Below, piece by piece: positions 62,193 through 64,000 of a DNA stretch of 64,000 bases. Origin of the DNA: an uncultured bacterium (lineage in GTDB: Bacteria; Actinomycetota; Coriobacteriia; Coriobacteriales; Eggerthellaceae); the NCBI GenBank assembly GCA_937890835.1, contig CALADF010000017.1:1-64000 (forward strand), given 5' to 3'. The notes beneath the pieces were generated by a model that was given only the letters and a program-made list of their open reading frames with translations, ran no database searches and was not told the DNA's origin. Positions within the stretch are counted from its first letter, which is position 1; every line of letters begins with the position of its first letter. Made by a program: the position numbers and the translations under genes.

Positions 62193-63767
62193 CTACCCCA
62201 GCTTCTTCGCCAAAAGCTCGTTGATGACCTTGGGGTTTCCCTGACCGCGCATCTTCTTCATGCACTGACCCACGAAAAACCCGATGAGGCCCGTCTTGCC
62301 GCCCCGGTACTGCTCGACTTTGTCCGGATTGGCTGCCAGCACCTCGTCGACGACCGCCTCGATGGCGCCCGCGTCCGACACCTGCTTCATGCCGCGCTCC
62401 TCCACGACGGCCTCGGGGTCGACGTCCTCGTCGATCACCGCCGCGAGCACCTCCCTGCCCTGCTTGGAGGAGATCGTCTCGTCAGCCATCATCCTCACAA
62501 GCGCGCAGGCACGTTCGGGGGTAAGCGGGCACGAGCTCAGGTCGAACGCATCGTCGGCGTTCATGCGCGCCGTCAGGTCGTTGATGATCAAGTTCGCCAC
62601 GGATTTCGCGAAACGCTCGGCATCGGCGCCGGCCGCTTTCATGCACGCCTCGAAGAAATTCGCCGTCACGCGATGCTCCACCAGATGACGCGCGTCGTAG
62701 GCGGAAAGCCCGAAGGCGCCCTCGAAGCGCGCCGCCTTCTGATCGGGCAGTTCGGGCAGCTTCTCGCGCACGCCCTCGATGAACGCGTCCGACAAATCGA
62801 ACGGCGCCAAGTCGGGGTCGGGGAACAAGCGATAGTCGTCGGCGGTCTCCTTCACGCGCATGACGATGGTGCATTTCGCGGACGGATCCCAATGGCGCGT
62901 TTCCTGATAGATCTCGCCGCCCTCCTCGAGCACCTGGGCTTGACGGCAGATCTCGTACGCCAAGCCGTCGTGGAGGTTCTTGAACGAATTCATGTTCTTC
63001 AGCTCGGTCTTCACGCCAAGCTCCTTCGACCCGCGCCGGCGCAGGCTCACGTTGCCGTCGCAGCGCAGCGACCCCTCCTCCATCGAGCAGTCCGAGATGC
63101 CGATGGCCAGATAGATCTGACGCAGCTTCTGCATGAACAGGCGCGCCTCCTCGGGCGTGCGCAGATCGGGCTCGGTCACCAACTCGATGAGCGGCGTGCC
63201 CGCGCGGTTGTAATCCACCAGCGAGTGCGTGGCGCCGGCGATGCGCCCCTCGTCGCCGCCGATGTGCACCATCTTGCCCGCGTCCTCCTCCATGTGGATG
63301 CGCGTGATGCCCACATGCGCGGTGTAGCCGTCCTCGGTGCGCGTGATGTTCCCCTCGTTCTCGCCCGGCTTGAGCGCGCTCAAGCCGAAACGCTCGCGTG
63401 CGGCGGCGCCGTCGACGTCCAGGTCCAGATGGCCGCGCATGCAAAACGCCACAGGGCCCTGCGTGATCTGGTAGTTCTTCGCCATATCGGGATACATGTA
63501 GTTCTTGCGGTAGAACATCGAGCGCTTCTCGATATCGCAGTTGGTGGCCAAGCCGGCCAGAACGATGGACTCAATGGCCGCCTTGTTCGGCACGGGAAGC
63601 GCGCCCGGCAGGCCCAGGCACACAGGGCACGTGTGCGTGTTGGGCGCAGCGCCGAACTCCAGCTTGCAGCCGCAGAACATCTTCGTGGTCAGGGTGGTCA
63701 GCTCCGCGTGGATCTCGAGGCCGATGACGGCCTCCCAGGTTTCGAGAACCTCCTCGAGCTTCTTCAT
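62193..63767 (-). CDS. gatB: Aspartyl/glutamyl-tRNA(Asn/Gln) amidotransferase subunit B (canonical)
   Basis: 524 aa. Converts Glu-tRNA(Gln)/Asp-tRNA(Asn) with GatA and GatC. Zinc cysteines in FCGCKLEFG and TCPVCLGLPG; ATP/tRNA region YRKNYMYPDMAKNYQITQ, IHMEEDAGKMVHIGG, DYNRAGTPLIELVTEPD, SLRCDGNVSLRRRGSKELG; C-terminal YqeY-like helices (YRGGKTGLIGFFVGQCMKKM). An insert of about 25 residues (SALKPGENEGNITRTEDG) is typical of actinobacterial GatB. Starts three bases after the gatA stop. Confidence 0.95.
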   Translation of the reverse strand: MKKLEEVLETWEAVIGLEIHAELTTLTTKMFCGCKLEFGAAPNTHTCPVCLGLPGALPVPNKAAIESIVLAGLATNCDIEKRSMFYRKNYMYPDMAKNYQITQGPVAFCMRGHLDLDVDGAAARERFGLSALKPGENEGNITRTEDGYTAHVGITRIHMEEDAGKMVHIGGDEGRIAGATHSLVDYNRAGTPLIELVTEPDLRTPEEARLFMQKLRQIYLAIGISDCSMEEGSLRCDGNVSLRRRGSKELGVKTELKNMNSFKNLHDGLAYEICRQAQVLEEGGEIYQETRHWDPSAKCTIVMRVKETADDYRLFPDPDLAPFDLSDAFIEGVREKLPELPDQKAARFEGAFGLSAYDARHLVEHRVTANFFEACMKAAGADAERFAKSVANLIINDLTARMNADDAFDLSSCPLTPERACALVRMMADETISSKQGREVLAAVIDEDVDPEAVVEERGMKQVSDAGAIEAVVDEVLAANPDKVEQYRGGKTGLIGFFVGQCMKKMRGQGNPKVINELLAKKLG

Positions 63768-63770
63768 GCG

Positions 63771-64000
63771 CTATTCACCCGCCTTTCCGTCGGCGAACGC
63801 GGGGGCTACGCACGCGCGCCCGTACGCCGTCTCGAGCGCCGCGCCCACGCGCAGCATGTTCTCGTCCTTAAACATGGGCGCCACCAGCTGCACGCCGATA
63901 GGCATGCCGGTCTGCGCCCCAAGGCCCACGGGCACCGACATGCCGCCGTTGCCCGCGATGTTGATGGAGATGGTGAACATGTCGGTCAGATACATCTCCG
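63771..64000 (-). CDS. gatA: Aspartyl/glutamyl-tRNA amidotransferase subunit A, C-terminal end only
   Basis: The frame is open from the right edge to TAG at 63771, giving the last 76 residues. They match the GatA C-terminus: YLTDMFTISINIAGNGGMSV, PVGLGAQTGMPIGVQLVAP, FKDENMLRVGAALETAYG. Unlike the GatA-like paralogue at 60.4 kb, this tail is fully canonical; its active site lies outside the window and could not be checked. Followed directly by gatB. Confidence 0.9.
   Translation of the reverse strand, partial: EMYLTDMFTISINIAGNGGMSVPVGLGAQTGMPIGVQLVAPMFKDENMLRVGAALETAYGRACVAPAFADGKAGE

Overview
The window reads as a GC-rich actinobacterial chromosome, most likely an anaerobic gut-type member of the Coriobacteriia (Eggerthella/Slackia/Adlercreutzia-like). 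This is inferred from base composition, from an anaerobe's oxygen-defence proteins (desulfoferrodoxin, flavin reductase-rubredoxin fusion), from the alpha-type glutamine synthetase, and from family resemblance of the housekeeping proteins. No species-level claim can be made without a database search. Every convincing gene lies on the minus strand, so transcription runs from high to low coordinates; the long plus-strand frames are shadows of GC-rich genes.

Layout in window order. 1-5.1 kb: ftsE-ftsX-ctpA(S41)-rnr, with rnr cut by the left edge. 5.2-8.2 kb: a split transketolase pair and release factor 2. 8.3-14 kb: secA and a large STAND/SARP-type regulator. 14.2-19.9 kb: obgE-proB-proA-nadD-yqeK-rsfS, a tight operon closed by a strong terminator. 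20-22.3 kb: rplU-rpmA, an Rrf2-family regulator and cysK, whose promoter carries a dyad operator. 22.5-27.4 kb: polA, then glnA translationally coupled to a degenerate-receiver winged-helix regulator. 27.5-30.8 kb: rpmE with a two-hairpin leader, desulfoferrodoxin, lgt, two small Cys-rich proteins and a NifU-like protein. 30.8-36.5 kb: murA with an LCP-like protein, rpsB-tsf, and a flavin reductase-rubredoxin protein. 36.7-42.9 kb: transaldolase-like protein, rho with a 320-residue disordered extension, sppA and a MetRS with an unusual KMSKS loop. 43.6-51 kb: a nine-cistron histidine operon beginning with a hisZ-hisG fusion and without hisE. 51.3-54.2 kb: larB-larC and a DUF2797 protein. 54.2-58.7 kb: a gene-poor patch with an AT-rich palindrome, then a large surface protein. 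59-64 kb: two GatB paralogues, GatC and a GatA paralogue without its catalytic triad, next to the end of an apparently ordinary GatA.

The items most worth following are these. (1) The gatC-gatA-like-gatB transcription unit has an amidase subunit that has lost all three triad residues and about 60 N-terminal residues, beside a canonical gatA-gatB pair. (2) A papain-like peptidase is fused to a 5'-nucleotidase with an LPATG wall-sorting tail; its signal peptide sits upstream, cut off by an in-frame TGA and apparently by a one-base shift in a T5 tract. (3) HisZ and HisG form one polypeptide. (4) Release factor 2 and MetRS both have altered signature tripeptide/loop motifs. (5) Several regulatory dyads coincide with promoters (cysK, his operon, rpmE leader).

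Functionally the region is mostly core metabolism, translation and envelope biogenesis. No prophage, transposase gene, CRISPR array, rRNA or tRNA was recognised.
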